Source of the DNA: Tachypleus tridentatus
Lineage: Eukaryota; Arthropoda; Merostomata; Xiphosura; Limulidae
DNA length: 64,000 nt
NCBI RefSeq assembly: GCF_004210375.1
Contig: NC_134830.1
Coordinates: forward strand, 168,275,874-168,339,873
Reading direction: 5' to 3'
Shown: positions 44,721-56,499 of the stretch, one piece after another
How the letters are laid out: every line of letters begins with the position of its first letter
Position numbering within the stretch: the stretch's first letter is position 1
Program-made: the position numbers and the translations under genes
The notes under the pieces: generated by a model
The model's database searches: none
Told to the model about the DNA's origin: nothing
What the model saw: the letters and a program-made list of their open reading frames with translations, nothing else

Positions 44721-46990
44721 TGAGTTTTAAAATAAATTCTAACTTACCACTCAACTCTGACTTTTGGAGACACTAGAATATTCTTCTATCGCTTCCTCAG
44801 ACAACAACTCATCAACTGATATTTCAACAATATCCTTTTTAGTTCAATTTTTTCTCGATTTTTTTAACCTCTAATTCTACGATTTTGGTAATTTCAAGCA
44901 ATTTACCTTTGTTATGTTTTTTCTAGTTGTTTGAGGGAGCTATTAGAATTGAATAGAAGTGTTATTTAAACTTTCAAATTTATGTAGAATAAAGAGGGAC
45001 TTTTTACAAAAAACTGTTCTCAGTTTGCATGCCACCACGTGACTGATAATTTCACTTATTATAACGTAATTGTTCTGTTTGCACGTTTTGTATACTTAAC
45101 TATTAATGTATGTTTATGTAAGGAAGTTGCAATTTTAGAAATGGTAGGTATCAACTGGTAAACCTGCTATCACAAACAGGGTTTATAACAAATGTAACAA
45201 ATCACAATTCTTTGAGTGTACCAAGTTACGGAAGATAAGAAAATATTTTCCACGTTTTGTTCCGTCATGGATGTCAGAAACAGATCATATAAAAAGAACA
45301 AATACGGATTGGGAAATAACTCTCTCACCTCAATTAAAGCTAATTAATATTATTGTTGGATTAAAAGATAAAACTACACCAAACGATAAGTGAAGAATAT
45401 ATAAAGTTTCGTGTTAGTGTGGTTAAAATTGTAATGAGCAGATCAGTAAAAATTTTAAATTTAGAATAAGAGAATATAGAAATGCATTTGCTAAATTAAG
45501 GACTAGTGATTAGCCCTTGCTGGAACGTGTGGTGAATTCTGCCATATGTCATGGACTGATTGGTGTAATATGAAATTACTATAAGTGGGTTAAGTTAAAC
45601 AAAATCTTTATAAAATGTTAAGAGCTAATTGATCAACGTAAATGGAAATTGAGGTCCAAGTGCCACAAAAATGAATTTCTGGAATTCGATTTTGTAAAGT
45701 ACTGTATAATATGTTAATTGCACATGTTTGTTTATTGAAGTACATGGGTTCTTAAGGTGGTGTAATTTACTGGTTATCAATTTACAAACATATCCCATCT
45801 GGAAATGAAAAGACCATTAAATTTAATTAATAGTGTCAATCTATTTATAGAATAGAACTCACTGAATTATGCGTCAAGAACGTGTGTTTAATATTATTTT
45901 CTTTCTTTCTCTCCAGAGCATTGGTTAAGTAAAATGTTTGGTATTCCACAAATGAGAGTGGGTTTTTTTCTCGAGAAACTCATTTTTAACCAAACAACAA
46001 ACTATAGCATAAGGTTTATTTATTCTACCAATAAATTGGAATTGCGGATCACCACCAACCTGATGCCTGTTGGAGCTAGTTACAAGATAGAAATACACTA
46101 AAATGATCGATAGCTGATTTATCTTAGTCTGTTCTTCTTCAGGTTTTCTTAGACCTCATCTCTTCATCATAAGAACGAAGTTATCTCCCATAAACAGGTA
46201 TACCTAAAGTGTGTACCATTCGTGAATTCATACCATCACGTATGAAATGAAGTTAATCTAATGTTTCTTGGTAATTTTTTTAAAATAAAATATCAATCCA
46301 TGCTAAAAGGACTGTCGCATTGAAACGTAAAGGTAGAAAGATTATTGTCATCTTTGTATAAAATAAATACCAAAAAAAACCTACACAAATTTTATTGTTT
46401 TTTTTATCACCCATCATTTAATTAAACAATAGCAAACTCATCTTAAATGACCCGTAAATGTTACTGCCGATGCTATAACTTTTATAGTATTTGTTGATAT
46501 ATTAATTTTTCGGGTAAAAGTTTTATTGGTTTTACGTGTTTTGATTTTTATTTATCATGAAATAAATGTTACGAATAATGGAGGGCGCTAATATCAAACC
46601 GAACTGCCTGGTAGTCGTGTTCAACGATTCTCCTTACGCTTAATATGCTGCTCAGAGATGAAGAGAAATTGTGCAGTGGATAACACTTCTCAGGCCAGTA
46701 CGTGTTAGGCAACCTACCTGACAATCTGTAAATGATATTTTACCTTGAAACACGTCTTGCCAAATAATTATTTTTGTAACGGACAAGGCGAGTGGCATGA
46801 GAGAAATATAATCAGAAGTATGCTGTAAATGAAACAAAGCAGTTTATCATTCGTTTAGATTACTACACTGACCTCTATGTATTTGAAGATAAACATTCTT
46901 CAGTTGGATGTGCGGAAAGAAAACATTGCAACTGACATTTAAAAGAGAGTACAGAAGTGTTTGTTTTTTGTTGTTGCTGGGTTAAATAAT
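44721..46990. other. intergenic, nothing recognised
   Basis: Mostly AT-rich. 46560-46800 is less AT-rich, with a GGAGGGCGCTAAT stretch and a 61-codon minus-strand frame of no recognised family. Confidence 0.45.
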
Positions 46991-47027
46991 AACCTGAACA
47001 AAAAAAAAAAGGCCTAACATTCATATT

Positions 47028-47210
47028 TTGGAGGTGGAAATAATGGATACTTTTGACAAAGAAGAGGAAAGTCGCATTGTGAACAAATATAGAGTGACTT
47101 TAAAACATTTTCAAACGTTGTTGATAAAAGACAAGAATATTAAAACTTTGAAGAGTCATTTAGACAAGTTCCAGTCTGTGTTTGTTCCAACGTATAATTT
47201 ATATCTGTAG
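47028..47210 (+). CDS. short hypothetical open frame, unassigned
   Basis: A 60-codon frame with two possible starts (47028, 47043), beginning with an acidic MDTFDKEEESRIVNKYR segment and continuing with a Lys/Leu-rich helix-like sequence (TLKHFQTLLIKDKNIKTLKS). Composition is protein-like, with no membrane segment. No recognised family; could be a first exon or a TE relic. Confidence 0.25.
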   Translation: MEVEIMDTFDKEEESRIVNKYRVTLKHFQTLLIKDKNIKTLKSHLDKFQSVFVPTYNLYL

Positions 47211-47440
47211 CGGACAGAATAGACACCGGACCTATGGCATTTCAGCCCAACCACATCCCCTCCGGACCACTAAAAAGTTGATAACAGCCAGGTTCACAGA
47301 TTATCCCAAACCAGAGAGGTATTTCTTCACTTGAATTATATGTACATTTTTATTTCCGAAAACAAACAAACCTAGTACTGTGATAATTAAACAATTGATG
47401 TATAAATATCAGTTCAAAATATGGATTTAGTTGGGCATGA

Positions 47441-47881
47441 ATGTTTTATATAACATGTTTTGATACAGTGCCCTTTATTCACGCCGTGTTTGTGAATTTG
47501 TTAGCGAGCTACTTCCACTACATAAAGATGAAAGGTCGAAACTTGATGTGCGGACTCGGAGTGGCTTGGAGGGTGTTCATATCTATATGGTGCATCCCCT
47601 CTACTAAGTGGAGCGTGGGTAAACGCGTTCGGATGATTATTGAAGAGTACTTTTTAAGGTCACTGAACAAATTCATGTTCCTGCTTCCTTTTGGGCTCTC
47701 TGGAGCGCTATCTTTGAAATGGTATTCACACAAACTACCTGAACTAGGCGCAGCGCGCATGCTTATCTACCACAAACAGCTGTCCCAACAGAGTCTGTTT
47801 TCGAGTAATGATTCCAAAACAAACCGAGCAGGATTAATTCTAACCATTAAGTTATGGCACAGAACTTTAGTGAGACGTTAA
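47441..47881 (+). CDS. hypothetical open frame of about 146 codons, unassigned
   Basis: Longest unexplained frame downstream of FAM13, and GC-richer than its surroundings (CpGs at 47630 and 47750). Hydrophobic at the N-terminus and basic overall. An overlapping minus-strand frame (47518-47760) is also protein-like, with SSGSLCEYHFKDSAPESP and TLHLVEGMHHIDMNTLQA, so the coding strand is uncertain. I recognise neither. Confidence 0.25.
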   Translation: MFYITCFDTVPFIHAVFVNLLASYFHYIKMKGRNLMCGLGVAWRVFISIWCIPSTKWSVGKRVRMIIEEYFLRSLNKFMFLLPFGLSGALSLKWYSHKLPELGAARMLIYHKQLSQQSLFSSNDSKTNRAGLILTIKLWHRTLVRR

Positions 47882-48429
47882 CTGACATGAATACGTATTT
47901 ACAGTATGTATATTTTACGATTTGATTTATCTTTGTTTTGGATTCTAAATATTTTGTAGAACACTAATAAAGATTGTTCATAACCCACGTTTCAGAAAAT
48001 CAAACACGCTATCTTCTATATAATTGTGTATTTAGTATTGTCATGTGTTATAATTTATCTTCTACGAGTCTCCGATTTACTATGTTAAGTATGTTACGTG
48101 TTACATATCAAATAGCTGGAAATTTAATCTGGATTTAGAGGTTAATTAAATGTTAATGTCTTAAATTTGTGATATTTACCAACAAGATTAATACACACAA
48201 TTTTCTTTCTTAACACAAATATATTTTAACTATACAAAAAAGACATTGCAATTTATAACAATGGTTATTACTAATAGCTCTTACAAATAATTATTTATAT
48301 ATTAAATTTTACAAACTTACAAACAATATTTAGTCTTTTCTCTGGTTTGGTACTGATCATTTTATCAACGGTCTAGGTCTACTACGAGCAAATTAATTAT
48401 GAGTTGATATTGTTACGTCTCGCCTAAAC

Positions 48430-48892
48430 TAACTGGCTTGGTTGACTTCACACTGCTTACAAGTTAACTATTACCGACGAAGATACTTAATGTCCAAAAA
48501 TTAATCACTGAGGGTAAACGATTTGTATTGTTCGAAATCTATAAACGTTCCTAGCCCATTTCTGTATTTTTCAGATTAACAAGCGTTAATCACAATTATA
48601 GCTTCTGGGGCTCATAGTATACTGACTATAGCTGACAAAATAGTATTCTGTGACTGTCTCACGGCTAGCTGCTTTTGTACGAATAACACGAGATTCTCGA
48701 ACGTTCAACAATGTTTAAAACACGCAAGTGTTTTCGTAAATCAAATATTTGTTATTTTTACTCCCGAGAATATTCTACAAATTTGTATAACGGGCGGGAC
48801 TTGTACAATACACATCCAACAATAACGTCACATGCATCAATCTAAAATAAACATGGGTACTGCAACAAACGTATAATGATAAATTTGTTACA
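48430..48892 (-). mobile_element. solo LTR-like sequence, minus orientation
   Basis: Read from 48892 downward it begins TGTAACA and aligns with 53817-54180: TGTGTATTG..C.AGTCC, AATTTGTAGAA..ATTCTCGGGAG, then CTATAATTGTGATTAACG and TTTACCCTCAG in the same order. It contains a perfect three-unit heat-shock-type motif (TTCTCGAACGTTC at about 48692-48704). No internal retroviral-like coding region next to it, so probably a solo LTR. Confidence 0.55.
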
Positions 48893-50215
48893 CTTATGAA
48901 TAAGGCAAAGCCTATAGTACTTTTGATCTAACACACCACTTTGTATAAAAGTATATATTTCATTCGAATTGGTCAAAATGCATCTCTAGTTTTAAATATT
49001 ATAACAACTATTTGTTTACACTAAAATAATCGCACTCTTAACTGTGGGGTTCAAAGTCTCTTTCATGATTCATGGAGGCCCTAATGTACAAGCCAAGCTT
49101 TCACGTTATTTCCAGTTACTTTTATAACTATTCCAAAAAAGTGGCTGACTAAAAAAAACAAAAAACTTGTGAGTGGGGGTATCAATACAGTTTTAAACAT
49201 GCCACTCCCTTGCAGACGGGGTCAGGGAACACAAAGCCGATGCCCGATTGGGGCTATGTTACCAAATAAACCTCCTCTTACCTTCTTATCACACCTTATA
49301 TCTTCTGGGCTACCCATAGTCAGAAATCAGAAAAATTTATTAGACACGCTAAGAACATTTTGGAGCACCCTTCTAAACTTCTGATTTTTACTGGTTAGTT
49401 GGATGTAAATATATTTTGTTTTACGTATATTACTCTAGATCAAGGGCTAAACTTTCGTTTTGAAAGTGGAAGGGGGACATTGATTGAAACTAGGGTATAA
49501 ATGTGGGTATTCTAAAGATAATTTTTTCTTCCATGTTACTTTTTTCCTTTTATCTTAATTCAAGATATTAACTGAAGAGCAGTTATGTCAACATTTGCTA
49601 TATTTTAACATTTTAAAAGATCTAATGGCACAGTTTCAATGCAAACATTTTGTGCAATATTTAGGAATCTGCGAAACCGTTATGACACTTACATCAGTAA
49701 TATTTTTAGTGACTTGAGGAAGATAAAATAAATAAAATTGCTGATTTAATAATTTATACAGTGTAAACTTTAGTTTAAAACATTATGCAGTTAAAATGCC
49801 TTTGAAAATAAAATGGAGGAACTATACTGTTTTACTATTAGTCTTTAAATAAAAATAAGCATTGTGTGACGTAAGGTTAGAGTATTATATGTATCTTTCC
49901 CTTATGGTACTTATGTTAAATGTTGCATCGAACGGCATTTCAATGCAACCATCAATTTTGTGGCCTGTATTTACACAAAATGGCAACATCAAGAATGATC
50001 CTCTTGTTATGAAGATTCTTGTTTTCGTATACTAATAAAATAATCATAACAATTAGAAGCACAACTGTAAATACTTTTGGAAGAAAACAGATTATGATGC
50101 AGTTCTGACAGGACCTCTCTTGTTCTTTCCACGTTGATTAACCTACTACTTTACAGTTAACTTTCAATGTATCTCTATTAACCAGGAGGTAACAAGAATT
50201 TCATTGTTTTCCTAA
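48893..50215. other. intergenic, nothing recognised
   Basis: AT-rich sequence; a less AT-rich patch at 49190-49330 encodes a 71-codon frame with no recognisable content. Confidence 0.45.
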
Positions 50216-50219
50216 AAAT

Positions 50220-52135
50220 ACAAAAATGAATTCCTGCACTGGTCATTTACAACAGTTAATTGATAGCAGGGAGGTTTTCTCTTTAAATGATCAAGTAATT
50301 CTCGAAGAATGTGACAAATGGCTCTATTGTTCAGGCAACTTTGTGTCAGAATTACGAAGTCAGGTCTTCAGTCTTTTAAAAGCACAAATTTCATACAGAT
50401 TGTCTGTCAATGTTTTTGCAACTTCAGTGCTGGAATTATGGGTGTATTTTGAGATGAGCATGGCTAACTGCACATGTAATGACTTCTTGGCCAACTCTAG
50501 GTATTGGTCCATAATCATGTCAGTATGTTCAATGAAGAAAAGTTTATACAATTTTCCAATAGTTCACAAGACTCTGTGGTCGAAAAGCTTTCCGAACTGC
50601 ACATTTACAGTGTCTAGCAGCTTATAATACTTAAGTCTGTAAAGATGTTGGTGCATGGTAAAGCACTCGCAAAATTTTATACTGTATAGCAATTAAATTT
50701 GGTGGATATTCAAGGAACTGATTAATCCCACTGCTTTAACGCATGTTTTACTAAAACTTTTCTCTGTGTGTTTTTTTTTCTGATGAGGAGAGGTTTTGAC
50801 ACATTCCACTGCAACATGTATTCCAGCAATGGTTTGTGTTCTCTTTTACAGAGAATGTTAAAGCTTTTGAGTATGGTGTTGCAATGTCGAAACATGTCAA
50901 TTTTTATAGTGGTCTTATATATTGACCTATTGACCTTAATTAAAATGTTTGTAATTGTGTACCTGTTTTAACGTTGTGTGTTATACTTTATATGAACATT
51001 ATACACAAGTGCCAATAAATAACAATGAAGTTTCTCCAATTTGTCCATCAGTTCAGTGGCTAGGATTAGCCATAGGACCAATTTTCCCTTATGAAATATT
51101 TCCAAATTGAAATAGTTGTTGGGTTTGATGCACTGGATTCAGCTATCTCTTTCAAATTAAGCAACACTTGTTTGTATTGGTTGAGACTGAGACTGACTGG
51201 GGTATGAGCTGTGGGGCACAGCAGTTTCAAAGTAGTGTAAGTTCCACTCTCACACTTTGTTGATGTCCCAAATATTACCTTGATTTTCCTCAATTGTCCA
51301 AAGAAGCGTCCCAATTCGTGACCAACCACAAATAAATCTGCAACTACAGTAGAGGCTCTACAAACCGCCAGTAATATTATTTACACAAAGAGGACTACAA
51401 AAGACATATTTTCAGTACCATGTAAGTTTGTCCACTAAATCCTGATCCACATAGTGAGACAGATTGACTCTTTTTTCAGTGCCAGATATATATTTTATTT
51501 CATCATTGATCACTAAATATTGCAATAAATGAAGATAACACTGAGTTACTTTGCTATATCTTTCACAATAGAGTTACCCATGAAACTCAGGATCTCATTT
51601 TAAATTTTAGGACAGGTATAATCCTATTTAATGACAACCACATACACAGTTTAGGATCATCTCCTGACCTCAACCTCATCAACTAGAATAGATTGGTATT
51701 TACTTATCTTTCCTTCCGAACGTGATTTACCATTGCTACATTATGCAATTGATAATCAACATGCTTTGCAAACCTTTTTGGGAATTTTTATTCCATATTT
51801 AAATCCTGAGGATACAAATGCATTTTTGGCGAGCAATGACTTTTCTCTGAAATTTTTTGTGCAATAAAAGCATAGCACTCCTTTCAAACAAGGACTGTAG
51901 TGGAGCTATGAAAAATCTTGAAAACCCTGAAAATAGAGTTTCTTATTATCACATCTTGGTCTATAATGAACCTTGGTTTTGGCTGATGTATGGTATATCA
52001 AAGGGAATCTTCTTCTAACCCTCATAACTCCTTGTACAGTGCCAAATTCAGGTACCAAAATAAATCTCATAATACTTCTTTCTAAATAACCTTAGTAATG
52101 GGGATTTTTACTTCAAATTTAAACGTGTAAAACTG
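50220..52135 (-). pseudogene. decayed hAT-type (ZMYM1-like, TTF zinc finger) transposase
   Basis: Minus-strand reading, 5' to 3': a TTF-type finger region with HYRPRCDNKKLYFQGFQDFS and GVLCFYCTKNF (51955-51845), HYVDQDLVDKL (about 51480-51440), LKLLCPTAHTPVSLSLNQYK with LLNLKEIAESS (51230-51140), and near the end KLFFIEHTDMIMDQYLELAKK (50550-50490). These match in order the finger, DUF4371-like core and LxPLCPTRW motif of ZMYM1-like hAT proteins. Frameshifts and stops throughout. The 133-codon plus-strand frame at 50226 is the shadow of this relic. Confidence 0.7.
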
Positions 52136-52149
52136 GACGGTAGCAAAGA

Positions 52150-52190
52150 TAGTCCATTCTGTAGCTTTGTGCCTAATTCAAAACAACAAT
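52150..52190 (+). repeat. SINE family B tail fragment
   Basis: CATTCTGTAGCTTTGTGCC and TAATTCAAAACAACAA match the tail of the SINE at 55427-55552. Nothing else recognised in 52191-52602. Confidence 0.65.
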
Positions 52191-52602
52191 AAAACTGGAA
52201 GAAATATTGCTAGTAATAATAATATAATTTGTAACAATAATAATAATACGATTTTAGTGAAGCACTTCTTTAAAATAGTTTTATGTCTATTCCATTTGAA
52301 ATTAAGATTTCTAGGTTAAATAATATTTTATACTGAAAGATGTGGACATATTGTAAAGTAAGACCTGGTGTAGAAAAGGTTTTGTTATGTTCTAGTATGT
52401 TTAATATCTGTAAAAGAGACGGCAACGATCTAACATTTATAGCTGCTATTACAAATATATTCTTATCAAAAACAATTCAATGAACCCTTACACTGCACTG
52501 CTTTGATCTGCCTAGAAAAACTACCTTATATCCATTTTCTCCTCTTTGTTTCTTATCATTATTGGTAACTTCTGTAAACCAAAAATAAACATTTAATTTC
52601 TA

Positions 52603-52828
52603 AGGCAGGTTCGAGTCCCCGTCACACCAAACTTTCTCGCCCTTTCAGCCGCGGCGCGTTATAAATGTGACTGTCAATTCCACTATTCTTTGGTAAAAGA
52701 GTAGCCCAAGATCTGGTGGTGGGTGGTGATGACTAGCTTCCTTCCATCTCGTCTTACACTGCTAAATTAGGGACGTCTAGCTCAGATAGCCCTCGTGTAG
52801 CTTTGCGCGAAATTCCAACAAACCAAAC
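52603..52828 (+). repeat. SINE family A
   Basis: Begins in the tRNA-like B box (GGCAGGTTCGAGTCCCC) and runs through the full family body to GTAGCTTTGCGCGAAATTCC and a CAAACCAAAC tail. The A-box half of the head is absent. Confidence 0.92.
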
Positions 52829-53013
52829 TAATCTACTTTGCTGACATAATGAATAACTAATCAAAACCATAAGATTTTCCAGACTTAAAGAGAGAATAGT
52901 AAGTTTACTTATTTGCAATCATCTTAGTCAACAACACATTGTAGAACAAATCTAACAAAGCATTTTCTACAATAACTTCCTGATACTTTTACGATATTAT
53001 TCCTTTATGTTTT

Positions 53014-53270
53014 ATTTTGAATATCTCGCAAAGCTACACAAGGGCTATCTGCGTTAGCTTTTCCTAATTTAGCAGTGTAAGGCTAGAGGGAAGGCAGCTA
53101 GTCATCACCACCCACTGCCACCTCTTGGGCTACTCTTTTATCAACGAATAGTGGGATTGACCGTAAATTATAACGCCCCCACGGCTGAAAGGGCGAGCAT
53201 GTTTGGTGTGACGGTGATTCGAATCCGCGACCCTCAGATTGCGAATCGAGTGCCTTAACCACCTGGCCAT
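53014..53270 (-). repeat. SINE family A, reverse orientation
   Basis: Complement of the family: CTCGCAAAGCTACACAAGGG, CCTAATTTAGCAGTGTAAGG, CAGCTAGTCATCACCACC, CTCTTTTATCAACGAATAG, CGGCTGAAAGGGCGAGCATG, and the tRNA-like head ending CCACCTGGCCAT. Nearly full length. Confidence 0.93.
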
Positions 53271-53816
53271 AAAAGCGTAAGGTAAATTAACATTAAACTT
53301 TTAACTGAATGTACATGAAACCATTCATCGCACTGACCTTGTATCGGGAAAGGACTGTTAGCTGTAGTTTCTTATGTGCTAGGTATATCTATATGGTATG
53401 AGGTCAACTTTCGTCAAATGTGTATATACACTTACTTACAAATCACATGTAGTCGTATAATCGAAATTATTTCTTTCCTAAATATTTCGTTTTTGGCATG
53501 TTTTAGGTAATACAGTTTATTATCTTTTGATAAATGACTTGTTTAAAAGTGTGGCGAAGTAACATTTATATTTATATTAACAAAAATGTATTAGTTTTGA
53601 TATGGTACACTTGCTGAATGAGTAGAGAAAACACATTCACGGAAGGCTATTAATCGGATTATTTTTAAGCTGTTTTTCCTATGTAGTACATTCTAATGAA
53701 AAACAGAGCAGGATGAAATTCGTTCTTAAATTATGACTAAGGCAGAGTTTCCTCAAACGTTATGTATATTTTCGCCACAAATTTATAAGTCAATTTTATT
53801 ATATAATTCTAAACTG

Positions 53817-54180
53817 TAACGGATTTAATATTATTTTAATATCTATGTTTGTTTAAGTTTAGTATATATTTAGAAATGTAGGTAACCTATATTGTTAAAT
53901 GTGTATTGCGCTAGTTCAGTCCGTTCTTTAAATTTGCAGAAGATTCTCGAGTGTAAGAATCAATAATATATGGTTTACAATGTTGCCCAGTGAACTTTCG
54001 AGAATTTCGTCCAAACATTATAAACCTGCTAAGAGACAGTTTGAGAACACTGTTGATTTGCTACAGTCAGTGTACGGTAATCCTGGGAAGTTATAACTGT
54101 GATAAACGATTTGAAGTCTATGTTAGTTTTACCCTCAGAAGACATAGTGTTTAAAAGAGCTTAGAAGCTTAACTCACTAA
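53817..54180 (+). mobile_element. solo LTR-like sequence, plus orientation
   Basis: Begins TGTAACGG and is the partner of 48430-48892 in opposite orientation. Contains GAAGATTCTCGAG and TTTCGAGAATTTCG, again heat-shock-element-like. No gag or pol in the flanks. The 3' boundary is uncertain, and 54181-54557 shows nothing recognised. Confidence 0.55.
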
Positions 54181-54557
54181 AAAACATTACCTCCCTAAAC
54201 AACATGCTTGACGTTAGGACTACATTACATAAATAAATTATTTAAAGTTTGAAACTGTATTTTGAAATGACAAATAACAGAATTAAACAATGAAATAAAA
54301 CATGGTCAGATGTAAAATATTATGTTAACAGTCTAATTCAAGCATCAGGCTCTTGAATTAAACGAAATACAACAGAATAAAAAGAAATTTATAAAATCAA
54401 AACGTATTAAGTTCATCAGAGAATTGGAACATAAAACGCGGGAAGTACATATTAATGCTGTCATATAAAAGGTTAAATAAAACATTATTGTAGGGAATAA
54501 TATTTAGCATATATATGAAGGTAAAATACAAAATGGTGAATTTGTTGTTGTTTTTTT

Positions 54558-54818
54558 ATTTCGGGCAAAGCTATATGAGGGCTATCTGTGCTAGCCGTCC
54601 CTAATTTAGCATTGCAAGACTAGATGGAAGACAGCTTGTCATCATCACCCACCGTCAATTCTTGGACTACTCTTTTACCAACGAATAGTGGGATTGACAG
54701 TCACATTATAACGACCCCATGGCTGAAAGAGCGAGCATGTTTGGTGTGACGGAGATTCGAACCTGCGACCCTTGGATTACGAGTCGAGTGCCTTAACCAC
54801 CTAGCCATGCCGAGCCGT
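54558..54818 (-). repeat. SINE family A, reverse orientation, full length
   Basis: From TTATTTCGGGCAAAGC to the tRNA-like head GATTCGAACCTGCGACCC ... CCACCTAGCCATGCCGAGCC. Both A and B boxes are readable on the minus strand. Confidence 0.94.
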
Positions 54819-54981
54819 AGGTTCTGGTCACTGCAAGATATCGGCCAAGTTGGCCATTGACTTGTAAAACCCATGCATAAAAAAAAGAAACACTTGGTTA
54901 GAAAGACCTGTTCTAACCAATGATAAAACCTCCAAATTCATATAATTAAATTAATAAAAATTAAAATACAAAATTTGCAAC

Positions 54982-55190
54982 TCATACAGAATCAACATAG
55001 GACTCAACAAGCTCTTGCATTAACTTCACTTGTAAATTCTTCGATGCTACATCTATCTCGTGGTTGGCAATTGTGGTGGTTCTCGAATCATTCATGGCTT
55101 TGGCTAGAGTGGCCCTCTTGTCATCGTTTAGTTCAATCCATGAGTAATATACCTCCTGCTTAAATCGTAAAGGAGGTGTTATCCTTCACT
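54982..55190 (-). other. unassigned minus-strand open frame
   Basis: After an in-frame TGA near 55190 the minus strand is open for about 66 codons to TGA at 54984-54986, with protein-like sequence: VYYSWIELNDDKRATLAKAM, then TTIANHEIDVASKNLQVKLM and QELVESYVDSV. Helical and charged; no ATG at the start, so it would be an internal/terminal exon or a TE fragment. The overlapping plus-strand frame is less convincing. Confidence 0.3.
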
Positions 55191-55426
55191 GCAGCCGATA
55201 TTTCTATTTTCTTGTAGACAGACTTAACCAACTGCTATATCCTAATAGTATTGATTGTGCAGAGGCCTGATCAGTCATTAAGAGGACTCATGTTTCAAAA
55301 CGTTTTATTGGGCTTATAAAATATGAGAATTCATCTGGCATTGGTAATATGTGGTGATGTTATTCCTTTTAAGCAAACAAGAGGGTTCTATTTCTTCATT
55401 GCTGATACTGGCTCTTCATTTTGGGA

Positions 55427-55552
55427 GCTCTCCAATGGCTCAGCAGTATGTCTACGGACTTACAACGCTAAAAACCGGGTTTCGATACCCGTGGTGGGCA
55501 GAGCACAGATAGACAATTGTGTAGCTTTGAGCTTAATTCAAAACAACAACAA
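55427..55552 (+). repeat. SINE family B (short tRNA-derived)
   Basis: tRNA-like head with GGCTCAGCAGTATG as A box and GGGTTTCGATACCC as B box, then GGGCAGAGCACAGATAG and tail GTAGCTTTGAGCTTAATTC plus AACAAC repeats. Lacks the central body of family A. Confidence 0.9.
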
Positions 55553-55970
55553 GAACATTTTGGAAACTCAACACGTGGAACGTGGCCTTAACTTGACTTC
55601 TCCTTTGCTGTTTTTCATGTTCGATTGAGGGAAATTTGAATGTTGCAATTTAAGACATTCCAGTATTATGTTATTGGAAAGGTACTGTGATCCTACTCAG
55701 CCAGTATGAATAATCAAGGCATTAAATATATGTACTATGCCGTATGGTGCTTTAACGTATTAACTTACATCATCAAATTATTGTTTTCTTTCCTTTTTAC
55801 GTATCATTTGGTTTTTCATTTCCCACATCAAATCTGCATAATATCACTTTTTCCCAGATATACGCATCATGTCATTTCTTCTCATAAATTCCTTTTGTTT
55901 TCTCGTTTCTCTTAAATATATATAATATTATACATTTCGACGTCGTTGGAAACCATGAAAATTGTTTGTA

Positions 55971-56124
55971 TTTTGAATTTCGCGCAAAGCTACTCGAGGG
56001 CTATCTGCGCTAGCCATCCCTAATATAGCAGTGTAAGACTAGAGGGAAGGCAGCTAGTCATCATTACCAGCTCTTGGGCTTCATTTTCATGAACAAATAG
56101 TGGGATTAACCGAATAATACAACG
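55971..56124 (-). repeat. SINE family A, reverse orientation, 5'-truncated
   Basis: Contains TTTCGCGCAAAGCTACTCG, GCTATCTGCGCTAGCCATCC, AGCAGTGTAAGACTAGAGGG and CAAATAGTGGGATTAACCG. The head is missing. Confidence 0.9.
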
Positions 56125-56215
56125 GCAAAGAATTCATGCAAGTGATTCTTGTGCCGGACTACACGATAATTCTACATTTTCAACTCTTGGGGTGTTATAA
56201 CTGCTATATGCATCA

Positions 56216-56337
56216 GTCTCCCGCTTGTACAGTGGTAAGTCTACGGATTTATAACCCTAAAATCAGGGGTTCGATTTCCCTCGGTGGACTCAGCAGATAG
56301 CCCGATGTGGCTTTGCTATTAGAAAACACACACACAG
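56216..56337 (+). repeat. SINE family C (tRNA-derived, third type)
   Basis: Head with GTACAGTGGTAAGTCTACGG as A-box region and GGGGTTCGATTTCCC as B box, then CAGCAGATAGCCCGATGTGG, CTTTGCTATTAGAAAACAC and an (AC)n tail. Confidence 0.88.
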
Positions 56338-56499
56338 ATGGAAGTTTATGCATCACTTCTATGATATTTCTTTCTCGGGTCTTTTTATCGTATTTAATAA
56401 ATTAAGCACATACGAAATTACACAATAAATCAGATCATCTGAATAAACTTTCGTTTTTCTTTTTAATCAGTCAACCTATCAATTCTTATGTATGCATTG

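Noticed and set aside
50226..50627. 133-codon plus-strand frame as a new gene
   Set aside because: The opposite strand carries ordered hAT/ZMYM1-like motifs across and beyond it.
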